From: Chthoniobacteraceae bacterium
Lineage (GTDB): Bacteria; Verrucomicrobiota; Verrucomicrobiia; Chthoniobacterales; Chthoniobacteraceae
Reading direction: 5' to 3'
Length of the DNA stretch: 54,175 nt
NCBI GenBank assembly: GCA_947471505.1
Contig: CANIWM010000037.1
Location: 1 to 54,175 of the forward strand
The notes beneath the pieces were generated by a model. That model had not been told where the DNA came from. It saw only the letters and a list, made by a program, of their open reading frames with translations, and made no database searches. Of this stretch, positions 23,122-32,757 are shown one piece after another; within the stretch, counting starts at the first letter, position 1, and every line of letters begins with the position of its first letter. The position numbers and the translations under genes are program-made.

Positions 23122-25845
23122 TTAGAAAATGCGCACTTCGTAGTTCGCGCCTACGGTGTCGGCGACGGTGGCCTCGGTAAGGTTGCTGAGTTTCGGCCCG
23201 CCGGTGCGGACGTAGCTTTTTATCGCGTCGGCGTAGAATCCGAACTTCCCGCTGCCCGATGCACCGTCCACGCCAGCGACGGAAATTTTCCCGAACTGCG
23301 AGGCGATGACGTTGGAGTTTGCAAGTGCGGTCTTCACTGTGATGGAGCCGATGTTCCGCGCGGTGGCGAGGTCTGCGAGCACTGTGGGCACGCCGATGAC
23401 GCCAGCGGAGATGGTGGAGCTGGTGAGCGTCCCGACGGAGACCGCGGTGAGTTCTCCGGTGGTGCGGATAGTCGCACCTTTGATCTCGCCGCCCACGGTG
23501 ATGCTCTTGACGGTGAGTCCGCTGTTTTCCGTGAGGTTTGCCCCGAGGTCGCCTGTAAGTTTGAGCGTTCCGAGTCCTTGGAAGGTGAGCGTCTCTACGG
23601 CGGAGTTGGTCGTATTCGTCCACGAGAGGGCGGTGAGTGAGGTGATGGGGTAGGAAGCAGTCAGCGCAGTATCATTGACGCTCTTGAATGCGATGGTTCC
23701 TTTTGAAGAACCGAGCGTTCCGACTTGTTGCGCGTCGCCGAGGGTGAGGATGGCGTCGCTCACATTTCCTGCGGTGAATGCTTTGAGCGCGCCACGAGTA
23801 GTGATGGTGCTGCCCGCGATGCTGCCCGCTGCGATGCTGGCGATGGTGCTGCCGCTGAGGTCCGTGAGGTTAGCCGCGAAGCTGTCTTTGATCGCGAGCT
23901 TTCCGAGCCCGTTGAACGTGAGCGTTTCGCGCGAGGAGGCGGCGGTGTTCAGCCACTCTTTGGCGGTGAGGAGACTGATCGGTGTTGTGGAGTCGAAGGA
24001 GGCGTCGCGCACAGTTCCGATGGTGACTTTCGTCTTGAAATTGGTGACGCCGCCGAGGTCGAGGCTGCCGGAGTCTGTGCCGTCGCCGAGCTTGTCGATG
24101 ACGACACTTTTTGCGCCACCGCTGGCCGAGAGGAAGGAGTGGATGAAGGTGTTGCCGAGCTTGATACTGCCGACGGCGCTGGTGATGTGGAGCGCGTCAA
24201 TGTCGGCGGTGACGCCCTTTGCGGTCTTGATGGAGAATGTCGTGGCGCTGGTCGTGCCGGTGATGGTGATGTTCATCGTGCCATCGGCATTGCGCGCGAC
24301 ATCGCCGAGGCCGGGGCCTTTGATGATGAGTGTGAGCGCGTCGGAGGCTGCGTCGTCCACATTGGGCACATCAATCTCCGCCAGCGTGATGGCGACGCCG
24401 GAGCGCTTCGCGTCGAGAGTGCCAAAGGCGTTCTTGAAAGTGTGGATGTTGGCGATGTTGCCGACGTTGTCGTCCGTGAAGAGTTCTTGGATGGAGGTGG
24501 CTCCGTCGGGGCTCTCGATTTTTGCAAGCAAGCGGTAGGTGGCGTCGGCTTTCAGCTTTTGCGAGTCCTCGGGGGAAATCTCGTATTTTACCGGCAAGGA
24601 GAGCGTCTTCCCGCTGGCGATGGCGATGGATTTCCCAGCGTCGGCGGTGATCTCGATGTCGGCGGAGGTGCCGGTTTCTTCGAGGGTGAAGCCGCTCTCA
24701 ATGTCGCTGTTGAGGCTCGTGGCTTCGGAGAGGAAGAGGCGCACTTTGATGTCGCCCTTCGCGATGCCCGCGGCGTTGTTCGTGATGTCCACGTTGACCG
24801 CGCCTTTTTGCCCTGGGACGACGACGCTGCCGAGGTCTTGCTGCACGGTGGCGACGAGGTTGGGCAGGACGTTGACGATGAACTCATCCACGACGCTGGT
24901 CTCGCCGTCTTTGGATACGGTGACCTGCACTTTAGCTACACCGGCTTTGCCGCTTTTGTAGGCGAGGTGGAGCTGGTTATTGGCGTCAATAGTCTGCGTG
25001 ACGACGCTACTTTGCAGGCCGGACACGTTGTCCAAAACATCGGCTGAAAACGTGAAGCCCGCTGCATTCCCAGCGGTCGGGGTGACGACGTGGGCCTCGA
25101 CGATTTTGATAAGCTGGGCCTCGCTCGGCACTCCACTGGCCGCTGTCGTGGGGATGCCCTCGGAGCCTGAGCCGCTGAGATTGTTGAGGGGGACTTTGCG
25201 CAGGTTTGCCAGCGCGTTCACCACGTCCATGCCCTGCACGACTTTGCCGAATACGGTGAAGCCGCCGTTCTGCGTATCGAGGATGCCGGAGTTGTCGGCG
25301 TAGTTGATGAAAAACTCGCTTGTCGCGCTGTTCGGGCCGCCGCCTTGGGTCGTGCCGACTTTCGCCATCGCGATGGTGCCCACGGCGGGGTCCAGCTCTG
25401 CGTCGTCGCCCACGAACTCGTTGTGGACCATGTACGGCGTGTCAATGTGGGTGCCGAAATTGTTCACGGTCGGGACGGGATTGTATCCCCCGCCTTGCAG
25501 CACGAAGCCGTTGACGAGTCGGTGAAAGTAGGTGCCCTCGTAGTCGTTGGCGGTGTCCAGATTGTTCACATACGAGAGGAAGTTTTGCACGGTGAGCGGC
25601 GTCTTATCGTCGAACAACTCCAGCCGAATCACTCCCGGCGTGCTGGCTCCGGGGACGGTGAAATTGGTCACGAACTCGACGATTGTGCGGTAACTGGAAC
25701 TCGCATCTACCAGCTTCCCGAGGTCAATGGTGATGCCCGTCTTGCCGACGCCGGCTTTGATGTCGAATATGGGATGCGCGATAGTGATCGCGGGCGCGAT
25801 GCGGGCTTCGAGCGGCTCGATTGTGGGACTGGATGGTCGTTTCAT
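23122..25845 (-). CDS. Surface protein with LEPR-like N-terminus, cyclophilin domain and repeats
   Basis: 907 residues. The N-terminus reads SSPTIEPLEARIAPAITIA, a form of the LEPR-XLL motif found at the start of many Planctomycetes/Verrucomicrobia surface proteins. A cyclophilin-type peptidyl-prolyl isomerase domain occupies about 55-220 (VIRLELFDDKTPLTVQNF, GTYFHRLVNGFVLQGGG, SEFFINYADN, FGKVVQGMDVV). Then come Ig/CARDB-like modules (about 230-450) and a long stretch of beta-strand repeats (for example TLTFNGLGKLAIKDSFAANL and TLTFQGLGTLKLTGDLGANL, about 110 residues apart). The isomerase domain probably helps fold proteins outside the cytoplasm. It is third in a four-gene operon, 23 bases after the beta-solenoid gene. 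Confidence 0.85.
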   Translation of the reverse strand: MKRPSSPTIEPLEARIAPAITIAHPIFDIKAGVGKTGITIDLGKLVDASSSYRTIVEFVTNFTVPGASTPGVIRLELFDDKTPLTVQNFLSYVNNLDTANDYEGTYFHRLVNGFVLQGGGYNPVPTVNNFGTHIDTPYMVHNEFVGDDAELDPAVGTIAMAKVGTTQGGGPNSATSEFFINYADNSGILDTQNGGFTVFGKVVQGMDVVNALANLRKVPLNNLSGSGSEGIPTTAASGVPSEAQLIKIVEAHVVTPTAGNAAGFTFSADVLDNVSGLQSSVVTQTIDANNQLHLAYKSGKAGVAKVQVTVSKDGETSVVDEFIVNVLPNLVATVQQDLGSVVVPGQKGAVNVDITNNAAGIAKGDIKVRLFLSEATSLNSDIESGFTLEETGTSADIEITADAGKSIAIASGKTLSLPVKYEISPEDSQKLKADATYRLLAKIESPDGATSIQELFTDDNVGNIANIHTFKNAFGTLDAKRSGVAITLAEIDVPNVDDAASDALTLIIKGPGLGDVARNADGTMNITITGTTSATTFSIKTAKGVTADIDALHITSAVGSIKLGNTFIHSFLSASGGAKSVVIDKLGDGTDSGSLDLGGVTNFKTKVTIGTVRDASFDSTTPISLLTAKEWLNTAASSRETLTFNGLGKLAIKDSFAANLTDLSGSTIASIAAGSIAGSTITTRGALKAFTAGNVSDAILTLGDAQQVGTLGSSKGTIAFKSVNDTALTASYPITSLTALSWTNTTNSAVETLTFQGLGTLKLTGDLGANLTENSGLTVKSITVGGEIKGATIRTTGELTAVSVGTLTSSTISAGVIGVPTVLADLATARNIGSITVKTALANSNVIASQFGKISVAGVDGASGSGKFGFYADAIKSYVRTGGPKLSNLTEATVADTVGANYEVRIF

Positions 25846-25868
25846 GAAAAATTAGGGTGTGTGAAGGT

Positions 25869-28800
25869 CTATGCGACTTCGCGGATGGTGATTTCGTTCA
25901 ATCCGTTTGTCAGCACAATCGTGTTTTTTGCGGTGGTGAGCGCGACTTTGACTCCGGCGACGGTCATGGAGTCGATCTGCTGCGCTACGAATTGCCCGCC
26001 GCCATTTCCGCCGAGGACGACGCTGGCGATCTTGGAAACGATCTGTGCGTTGCTCCCGGCGATCACGGTATCGTCGGCGCTGGCAAAGCCGTCGGCGTTC
26101 ACGTCGAGCACGCCTGCGAGGAGGCTGCTGTTCGTCCAGTCGCCTGTCACGGAGACGGAGCCGATCTGCGCATCGCCGTTCGTGGCGTTTCCAAAGCGGT
26201 CGTAACCCGCGAGCACCTTGCTGCCCGCGACGCCGCCGAGGATGGTCAGCTTCGCAATGGCCACGTCCGTTTTCTTCGGCACGGCTTGCCCGAGGGCGCG
26301 AATCTCAACGCCCGACAACGAGCCCGCCGTGAGCGAACCGAGGTCGCGGCCTGCACTGATGGTGGAGCCGCTCATCGAGCCGACCACCGTCACCGCTTTG
26401 ATACTCCCGCCCGCGATGATGGAACCGGACTCCGCGCCCGTGGAGGCTTGCACGCTGCCGGAGACTTGCACGGAAAGGATGCTGCCGAGCTTCACGAGCC
26501 CTTCTGAAGCGGCGACGTTGCCGAGCCCGGCGAAAATCGAGCCGGTCCGCAGCCCCGTGCTCCCGTTCGCCTGCGTGAGCGAGACGGACGCGAGCGTTCC
26601 ATCCGCCCAGACTTGCCCGGAGTCGTCCCCTGCCCCGCCGATCAAAGCGCCCAGCTTCAAGCTCACGAGTGCTCCTGCGAGTTCGCCATCGTCGCCGATT
26701 CGGACGGAACCGCTCTGGCTGCCAAGCGCGCCAGTGATCGCGCCCGTGAGTGTGATGGACTGCGCCACGCCGCCCGCGCGGATGGTGCCGGAAGCGTTCC
26801 CGTCGCCGCCCGCGAGGTTGCCAAACACCGTCACTTTGCCGAGCCCGTGCGCGCCGTAAATGCCGCCGCTGCCTGCACCCGTGCCGCCTCTCACGACATC
26901 CGCGATGGGATTCTCAGCGTTGCCGATGGTCGCTTTCGCAATCACGCCGCCCGCGTAAATGAGGCCGGAATTGATGCCGCCGCCGCCGAACAATGTCCCC
27001 GCCACGGCGACAGATTTCAAATTACCCAGCGTCACGAAACTCGCGCCGACATTGATCGCGCCGCTAAAAAGCCCGCCTCCGCCGGTGACGTTGCCGCCTA
27101 CCGTGATGGACGTAGCCGCGCCATCCACGGAGATGCTGCCGCTGTAGTTTCCGCCGCCGCCGGTGATGGCTTCGCCGATGGAAATAGTGCCCACTTTTCC
27201 GGTGACGATGATGGAACCGTTCGCCTCCGCGACGCCGCCGATGAGGCTCTTCGTCACCGTGAGCGCGCCCAATTTCCCGCCCACAGAAATACTGCCGCCG
27301 CTCTCCTTCGCGCTGGCGATGGTGGCGTTGAGCGAGCCGTTCACGACGAGTTTTCCGGCATCTCCTGTCACTCCGATAAAGCCACTGCGGATGCCCGTGC
27401 CAGCCGCGATCCCATCGGCCACAGCGGCGGAGTTTTCGATGAGCAAGGACGTGAGATCGTTCACGCGAATCGAGCCCGACTCTGTGCCCACGCCGCCCGT
27501 GACGACACCCTTCACGACAATGGATTTCGCATCGCCATCCAGTCGGATCGCGCCGGAGCCTATGCCGTTGCCGCCCGTGAGCGAGCCATTCACAAAAATA
27601 GACTTCGCATCGCCGCCCGCACGGATGGAGCCTGATTCGCCGCCGGTGCTGCCGGTGATGGATGAGACAAACACCGTGCCGAGGTCGTCGCCTGCGCGGA
27701 TGTTGCCCGCCTCCGAGCCGCCCCCGCCCGCCAGCACGCCGATGCTCACCGTGCCGAGGTCGCCACCCGCGAAAATGCGCCCACTTTTCAGCCCTGCGCC
27801 GCCTGCCAGGGTGCCCAACATAGATACCTTGCCGATGTTCCCCGAAGTCGCCTGCACCGAGCCCGAGCCCTCGCCTGCGCCGCCGAGGATTCTGCCATCA
27901 TCCACCGAGCCGGTGAGCGTCAGGCCGGAGATGCCCGAAAGCGCGGAAATAGTCCCCGCGTTCTTTCCGGAAGCTCCACCGTTGACAGCTTGCTCGCCGC
28001 GAATCGCAAACAGCGACACCAGCCCAATCGAGCCGCCCGATGAAACGATGCGTCCGCTATTTTCCCCGCTCCCCGCGAAAATGCTGAATCGCAGCGTCAC
28101 GTCGCCGATCCCCTTATCGGCCGCGACTTGCCCAGAATCCTTGCCCGCGCTGCCACGAATGTCGCCGCTCACCATCAGCGAGCCAATCTTTCCGCCCGCC
28201 TGAATCCGCCCCGTGCCTTGGCTGCCGCCGCCGTAGATGCCATCGCTCGGCAGCGTGCCGACTTTCACTTTCCCGATGTTCCCATCCACAGAAATGGACC
28301 CCGCATCCACCGCCGTGAGCGTCGCCGAGAGCTTCCCGCCGATGACGAGGCTGCCCAGGTTTCCGACGAGCTGCTTGCCCGCGATCACGTTGCCATTTTC
28401 GATGCTGAAAATGACATCCTTCACGTCCGTATTCACGCCGAGCGATCCGACTGCGCCGAAGATGGTGCTCGAGAGCGTGCCGCCCGTGCCCTGCGTCGTC
28501 GTGCCTTTTCCCCCGAGGGAATTCACGATGAGCGATTGCACGGCGACGGCCTTGTTTGCCACGCCAGCGTCAATGCGCCCGAGGTCGCCCTCGATGAGAA
28601 TTTTCCCGAGCGTAAGTCCGTTGATTGCGGACTGGTTTGCGTCAATGAATCCGACATCCGCCAGCCCGTCACCGATTCCGTTTTGCGTCTCTGCGAAAAT
28701 GGTAATGCTCACCCCGTTTACGAGGCTCGTGCTTTGGTTCAGCGGAGTCGTCGTGTAACCCGTCAAATCAAGCGTCTGCAAGACTTGCGCCGCGTTCGCA

Positions 28801-29114
28801 TCGCCGTTGGAGCGCACGTTTCCGGTGTCAAATTTGAACACGCGATCCAGCGTCGCATCCAGCCCCGCTCCGGCGATGAACAGCGGCTTGGAAAACGTCA
28901 CCGTGACGAGGTCGCCCTGCGGGTCTTTGTATTGCACGACCTTCGGGCTGATGAGGATCGCCGGGGCGATGCGGCCTTCCAGCGGCTCGAAGGAAGACTG
29001 CGTCTGGCGCTTGGCCCGTGGCTTTGCGGGCACAAGTTCGGGCTTCGGCTGGGCGTCTTTGCGGCCAGCGATGCGGGAGAAGATTCGGCGGAGAAAATTT
29101 GGGCGCTTCGTCAT
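25869..29114 (-). CDS. Large repetitive surface protein (probable beta-solenoid) with LEPR-like N-terminus
   Basis: 1081 residues. A basic leader (MTKRPNFLRRIFSRIAGRK) is followed by SSFEPLEGRIAPAILISPK, the same sorting-like motif as in the downstream cyclophilin protein. From about 240 to 960 the sequence is built of about 30-35-residue units of the pattern GG-x-GxxSGxIxAGG-x-hGxhxVxGxh, for example GGNGIGSGAIRLDGDAKSI and GGVGTESGSIRVNDLTSL. Regular Gly turns and short strands point to a right-handed beta-helix. No catalytic motif was seen. It lies 4 bases after the Calx-beta/cyclophilin gene and probably forms a surface filament or layer component. Confidence 0.8.
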   Translation of the reverse strand: MTKRPNFLRRIFSRIAGRKDAQPKPELVPAKPRAKRQTQSSFEPLEGRIAPAILISPKVVQYKDPQGDLVTVTFSKPLFIAGAGLDATLDRVFKFDTGNVRSNGDANAAQVLQTLDLTGYTTTPLNQSTSLVNGVSITIFAETQNGIGDGLADVGFIDANQSAINGLTLGKILIEGDLGRIDAGVANKAVAVQSLIVNSLGGKGTTTQGTGGTLSSTIFGAVGSLGVNTDVKDVIFSIENGNVIAGKQLVGNLGSLVIGGKLSATLTAVDAGSISVDGNIGKVKVGTLPSDGIYGGGSQGTGRIQAGGKIGSLMVSGDIRGSAGKDSGQVAADKGIGDVTLRFSIFAGSGENSGRIVSSGGSIGLVSLFAIRGEQAVNGGASGKNAGTISALSGISGLTLTGSVDDGRILGGAGEGSGSVQATSGNIGKVSMLGTLAGGAGLKSGRIFAGGDLGTVSIGVLAGGGGSEAGNIRAGDDLGTVFVSSITGSTGGESGSIRAGGDAKSIFVNGSLTGGNGIGSGAIRLDGDAKSIVVKGVVTGGVGTESGSIRVNDLTSLLIENSAAVADGIAAGTGIRSGFIGVTGDAGKLVVNGSLNATIASAKESGGSISVGGKLGALTVTKSLIGGVAEANGSIIVTGKVGTISIGEAITGGGGNYSGSISVDGAATSITVGGNVTGGGGLFSGAINVGASFVTLGNLKSVAVAGTLFGGGGINSGLIYAGGVIAKATIGNAENPIADVVRGGTGAGSGGIYGAHGLGKVTVFGNLAGGDGNASGTIRAGGVAQSITLTGAITGALGSQSGSVRIGDDGELAGALVSLKLGALIGGAGDDSGQVWADGTLASVSLTQANGSTGLRTGSIFAGLGNVAASEGLVKLGSILSVQVSGSVQASTGAESGSIIAGGSIKAVTVVGSMSGSTISAGRDLGSLTAGSLSGVEIRALGQAVPKKTDVAIAKLTILGGVAGSKVLAGYDRFGNATNGDAQIGSVSVTGDWTNSSLLAGVLDVNADGFASADDTVIAGSNAQIVSKIASVVLGGNGGGQFVAQQIDSMTVAGVKVALTTAKNTIVLTNGLNEITIREVA

Positions 29115-29118
29115 GGCT

Positions 29119-32100
29119 CTAGTCGTTGTCTATGATGGTGAGCGGGATGTCCGCGAGGTCTATATCCTTGAAGCCCAAATCGGCACTCTGAACGGGTTTC
29201 AGGCGGATGAAATAGTTCAGCGTTCCATCCACGGCGTTGTTCTGTGGCGCAGTCACCGTGACGGTTTGCTCCTTGAGCGCTGAGGACGGTGTGAACGTCA
29301 CGGTGCTAGGGCTCACCGTGGCTTTCGTGCTGATTGCGCCGCTTCCATCCACCACTTCCACCGCTATCGTCGCCGTCTGTTGGGCGGTGGCGGAAGGCTT
29401 GATTGTGAAAGAAATACCCGCGCCGTTCTCCGTCACGGAGATCGCTGATTTCGATACCGTGAGCTGCACCTGTTTCGCCGCGTCGTCATCAGCGATGGTC
29501 ACTGCGACATCCTGCGCGTCCATGTTGCTGAAGCGCGTGTCCGTGCTGGTCGCCGCGCGCAGCCGGATGATGTTCAGCGCAGAATCCTCGCGGATCTCGT
29601 TGTTGATGGCGCTGATCGTTAGCGTGTGCGGTTGCGTCCCATCTTGCGGTGTAAAGACGAGCTGCGATGCCGAGAGCGTGACTTGCGAGGCGTCCACGAC
29701 GCCGCTGGCATCCAGCACTTCGAGGGGGATCGTCACGTTCGCCGTCGGCAGCGTGTCGAGCGCCACGGTGAACGTTGCTTTCGTCGGGTCCACTGCGCCC
29801 GCGACCGTGCTGGGAGCGCCTTCCGTCACCTTCAATCCCGTGGCTGGCGTGCCGCGAGGAAGCTTCACATTGATGCCTTGGAAGGGGCCGAAAACCACCG
29901 TCTTCCCTATCGCCATATTGTCGGTAATCGGGTCGCTGTAATCGAACTCGGTGATGAGGTATTTTCCTGTCCCCGTCTCATTCTGCGGGAGCCGAATCGT
30001 GAAGTCCAAATTCCCGCCATCCAGCACCGGCAGCACGCCGCCTTGGCCCGCCCGCAGTGCTTTGATGGGGATTTTCAGCATCGTGCTGCCCGCTGGGCCG
30101 ATGCGCAGCGCGGTGTCGGCACCGTTGCCGTCTTTCACCAACGTCGTGTCGTTTGAGAGATAAAAGCGCACGCCCGCGGTCGTCGCGGTTTTTGAGCCCG
30201 TATTCTGCAACGACAAATAGCCTGTGAGCGTTGTCTGCGCGCCCTGTGTGTGCTTTGTGGGCAGGCCACTCACTTGCTCTCCGCTGACGCGGATGGACTG
30301 CACCCATTGACCAAAAAGATTCGGCTTCGCAAACGGCGGCAAATAGCGCGGCGACTTGAATCCCGTCATCTCCAGCGTACTCCACGCCGACGCGGAAAAC
30401 GCCGCGCGCCTCACCGTCACCATCGCCGAGTAAGTCTCCGCATCCGCATACCGATGCGTCGCATACACGCCGAAACGCCCCGCCCCAATCTGCCGGATGG
30501 TCGCGCCAGAGTCGGTCCGTTCCCCATCGCCCCAATCAATCACCGTGGAGAAATCCGCCGGTTTCACGCCCACCGTCGTGTCCGAAATCACGGCGATAGG
30601 CGTCGTGGAAAAAGTCGCACCTTTCACCACATACTGCTGCCCCAGTGCAGAAAAAAGCGAACCACTCGCCGCCACAACCGCCGACCCGCGAATGTGCTCT
30701 GTAGCGCCCAGCGGACCATCAATCGTCACATGCACGGGATACACGCCCGCACGCACGAAAGTGTGGCTGCCCTTCACATCCCAGAAGCCCGGCTTCGAGG
30801 CCGATGGAACGACGGTCAACTTCGGCGAAGCCCCATTGCTGGCCTCCATCGCAGACCCATCACCCCAAATCACACTCGCGATGAAATCGCCCGCCACCGT
30901 CACCGTCCCAGCGGTGCGGAACGAAGCAATCGTCACGCTCCCCGTCGCGACGCTCGCTTTCGCCTCCAGCGTCTCCGAGCTGCCCTCGATGACCTTGTCT
31001 CCCATCCCCACCTCTAAGAGCTGAAAAATCGCGCCGCTTGGAGGCAGGGCCGATTGCGATTCATTAAACCCGGTGACGCCCACCGTGATGTCCCACGCCC
31101 CCGCCGTGGGTCGCGAGACGACGCTAAGATTTGCCGCGCTCAACCCGGCATAAAACTTCTCCGTGCTGCTCGGCGTCCCGTTAAAAAAAGTCCGGTTCGA
31201 CTGAAGCGGCAGTCGAAAGCTAATCCCATCGCCCTCAAGGTCTTCCGAAATCGGATTCACACGCGGAACGCTCCCCACCGCCACCACTTGCGGCTCCAGC
31301 GGAGCAAGGATTGGCGGGTCGTTCACGGTATCTTTTACCGAAGTCAGCGAATAGGTCTTCTCCGTCGTATTCCCGCTTACGTCGTGTGCGACAACCGTCA
31401 CGGTTCCGGTCCCCACATCAACCGCACTCACCAGCAAAACGCCGTCCGAACTGCTCGGATTCACCGAAACCTCCGACATCGTCACGTCCGTAGTCGGCTT
31501 GTCGCTGGTATTCACCGGGACGTTTTCGACTTTATCCATCACATCGAACCCACGCAAAAGCTGACCAAACAGCGTGTGCTTGAAGTCCAAATGTCTCGGC
31601 TGCCCTAACGTGATAAAAAACTGAGTGCCATTTGTCGGCACCGTATTTGCCGTCCGATACTCGATGGAGCCGTTCTGAATCGAATACGACCGCCCGTATG
31701 GAGCAAACGTCTGCGTATAGCCGCCGCTCGAGTTTGCCATCGCGAGCTGCCCGCGCCCTGAATAGACCAGTTGCGAGCGAAATTCATGCGGCAAAACATA
31801 CGGCGACGCTCCCGAACCCGTCCCCGCTTTATCGCCGCCCTGAAGCACGAAATCCTTAATCACCCGATGGAAAAGCACGTTCTCGTAGTAGGGCGATTGC
31901 GCGAAGCCGCCGATAAAATCCGCCGTGTCCCGAGTGTTCGCCCGGAACAGCGCAAACTCCATGATCCCATCTATCGGTGCGCCTGCACCGTCATTCGCCG
32001 AGCGCACGCGCATCTTCATCACCGGATGCCCCGTCCGCACCCGCGCCAACAGCCACGGTTGGCTCGTCGTCACCGAATAACTGAGCGGCCCGCCCTCTGG

Positions 32101-32298
32101 ATCGTCCGCCACCAGCGGAATCACGAGCGTCTTTCCACAAAGCAGCGTCGCCGGAACATCGGGGTTGAGCGCCGCATCATTGCTCACCACCGGACGCGAG
32201 GCAAACACCGGCTCGCCGACCGCACTCGCCCTTTGGGAGCACGCCAAAATGGAGCCAAAAAGGACGGTGCGAAAAGCTGATTGGGCGTTGAGTTTCAT
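29119..32298 (-). CDS. Secreted multidomain protein: cyclophilin plus Calx-beta domains
   Basis: 1059 residues. Signal peptide MKLNAQSAFRTVLFGSILACSQRASA. A cyclophilin-like isomerase domain lies at about 110-265 (ENVLFHRVIKDFVLQGGDK, NGTQFFITLGQPRHLDFKH, LFGQLLRGFDVMDKV). It is followed by cadherin/PKD-like modules (TVIDWGDGERTDSG and SVIWGDGSAMEA resemble PKD turns) and at the C-terminus two Calx-beta-type domains with NIIRLRAATS and IADDD or IDNDstop ends. Such proteins are extracellular and often calcium-binding. It is the first gene of the operon; the start is ATG 32298, immediately before the signal peptide. Confidence 0.87.
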   Translation of the reverse strand: MKLNAQSAFRTVLFGSILACSQRASAVGEPVFASRPVVSNDAALNPDVPATLLCGKTLVIPLVADDPEGGPLSYSVTTSQPWLLARVRTGHPVMKMRVRSANDGAGAPIDGIMEFALFRANTRDTADFIGGFAQSPYYENVLFHRVIKDFVLQGGDKAGTGSGASPYVLPHEFRSQLVYSGRGQLAMANSSGGYTQTFAPYGRSYSIQNGSIEYRTANTVPTNGTQFFITLGQPRHLDFKHTLFGQLLRGFDVMDKVENVPVNTSDKPTTDVTMSEVSVNPSSSDGVLLVSAVDVGTGTVTVVAHDVSGNTTEKTYSLTSVKDTVNDPPILAPLEPQVVAVGSVPRVNPISEDLEGDGISFRLPLQSNRTFFNGTPSSTEKFYAGLSAANLSVVSRPTAGAWDITVGVTGFNESQSALPPSGAIFQLLEVGMGDKVIEGSSETLEAKASVATGSVTIASFRTAGTVTVAGDFIASVIWGDGSAMEASNGASPKLTVVPSASKPGFWDVKGSHTFVRAGVYPVHVTIDGPLGATEHIRGSAVVAASGSLFSALGQQYVVKGATFSTTPIAVISDTTVGVKPADFSTVIDWGDGERTDSGATIRQIGAGRFGVYATHRYADAETYSAMVTVRRAAFSASAWSTLEMTGFKSPRYLPPFAKPNLFGQWVQSIRVSGEQVSGLPTKHTQGAQTTLTGYLSLQNTGSKTATTAGVRFYLSNDTTLVKDGNGADTALRIGPAGSTMLKIPIKALRAGQGGVLPVLDGGNLDFTIRLPQNETGTGKYLITEFDYSDPITDNMAIGKTVVFGPFQGINVKLPRGTPATGLKVTEGAPSTVAGAVDPTKATFTVALDTLPTANVTIPLEVLDASGVVDASQVTLSASQLVFTPQDGTQPHTLTISAINNEIREDSALNIIRLRAATSTDTRFSNMDAQDVAVTIADDDAAKQVQLTVSKSAISVTENGAGISFTIKPSATAQQTATIAVEVVDGSGAISTKATVSPSTVTFTPSSALKEQTVTVTAPQNNAVDGTLNYFIRLKPVQSADLGFKDIDLADIPLTIIDND

Positions 32299-32501
32299 GT
32301 GCAAAGCGACGGTGCAAATATGGGCATCAATGGACGAGTAGCAAGTAGTTTAGAAAAAATATTTATCATCTACTCCAACTCGGACACCGACGGGTGTAAT
32401 GTGGTTTCCGCATTTCAATCTTGGGCACAATATTCAAGGCGCGCATGTAAGGGGCAAGCACGGCTCAGGTTCAACCTCAAAAATAGCAAACTCCTCACGA
32501 G

Positions 32502-32711
32502 CGGGCTGATTAATTCTACTTAGTTACGCTCGCGGAAATGACGGAGCGCGAAGCGCGAAAAGTAGCTCGCGAGTCCCTTCGCGGCCCTACGACTCCCGCG
32601 AAGCGGCACTTTTTCATTCGTGCGGCTTCGCCGGTGGCACAACGCCGCGAAGGGACTCGCGGGCTACTTTTCGCCCCACGGGCGTGTCACAAAGTAGAAT
32701 TAATCACACCC
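32502..32711. mobile_element. MITE-like element, about 210 bp, with inverted ends and 9-bp flanking direct repeats
   Basis: TGATTAATTCTACTT at 32507-32521 is the exact reverse complement of AAGTAGAATTAATCA at 32692-32706, and the outer bases partly match too. CCTCACGAG occurs on both sides, at 32493-32501 and 32712-32720, as expected for a target-site duplication. The interior has a second inverted repeat (GCTCGCGAGTCCCTTCGCGG against its complement around 32650-32672). It encodes no protein. It lies upstream of the 32298 operon and downstream of the FloA operon; 32299-32501 holds the presumed promoter of the 32298 operon, without clear boxes. Confidence 0.8.
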
Positions 32712-32757
32712 CCTCACGAGTCAGGCGAGAAGGCCATCGCCAGCTTCTCGCCCGCAT

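Noticed and set aside
26613-29135. Long plus-strand frames opposite the beta-solenoid gene
   Set aside because: Shadows of a repetitive Gly-rich gene; no start context and no recognisable domains.
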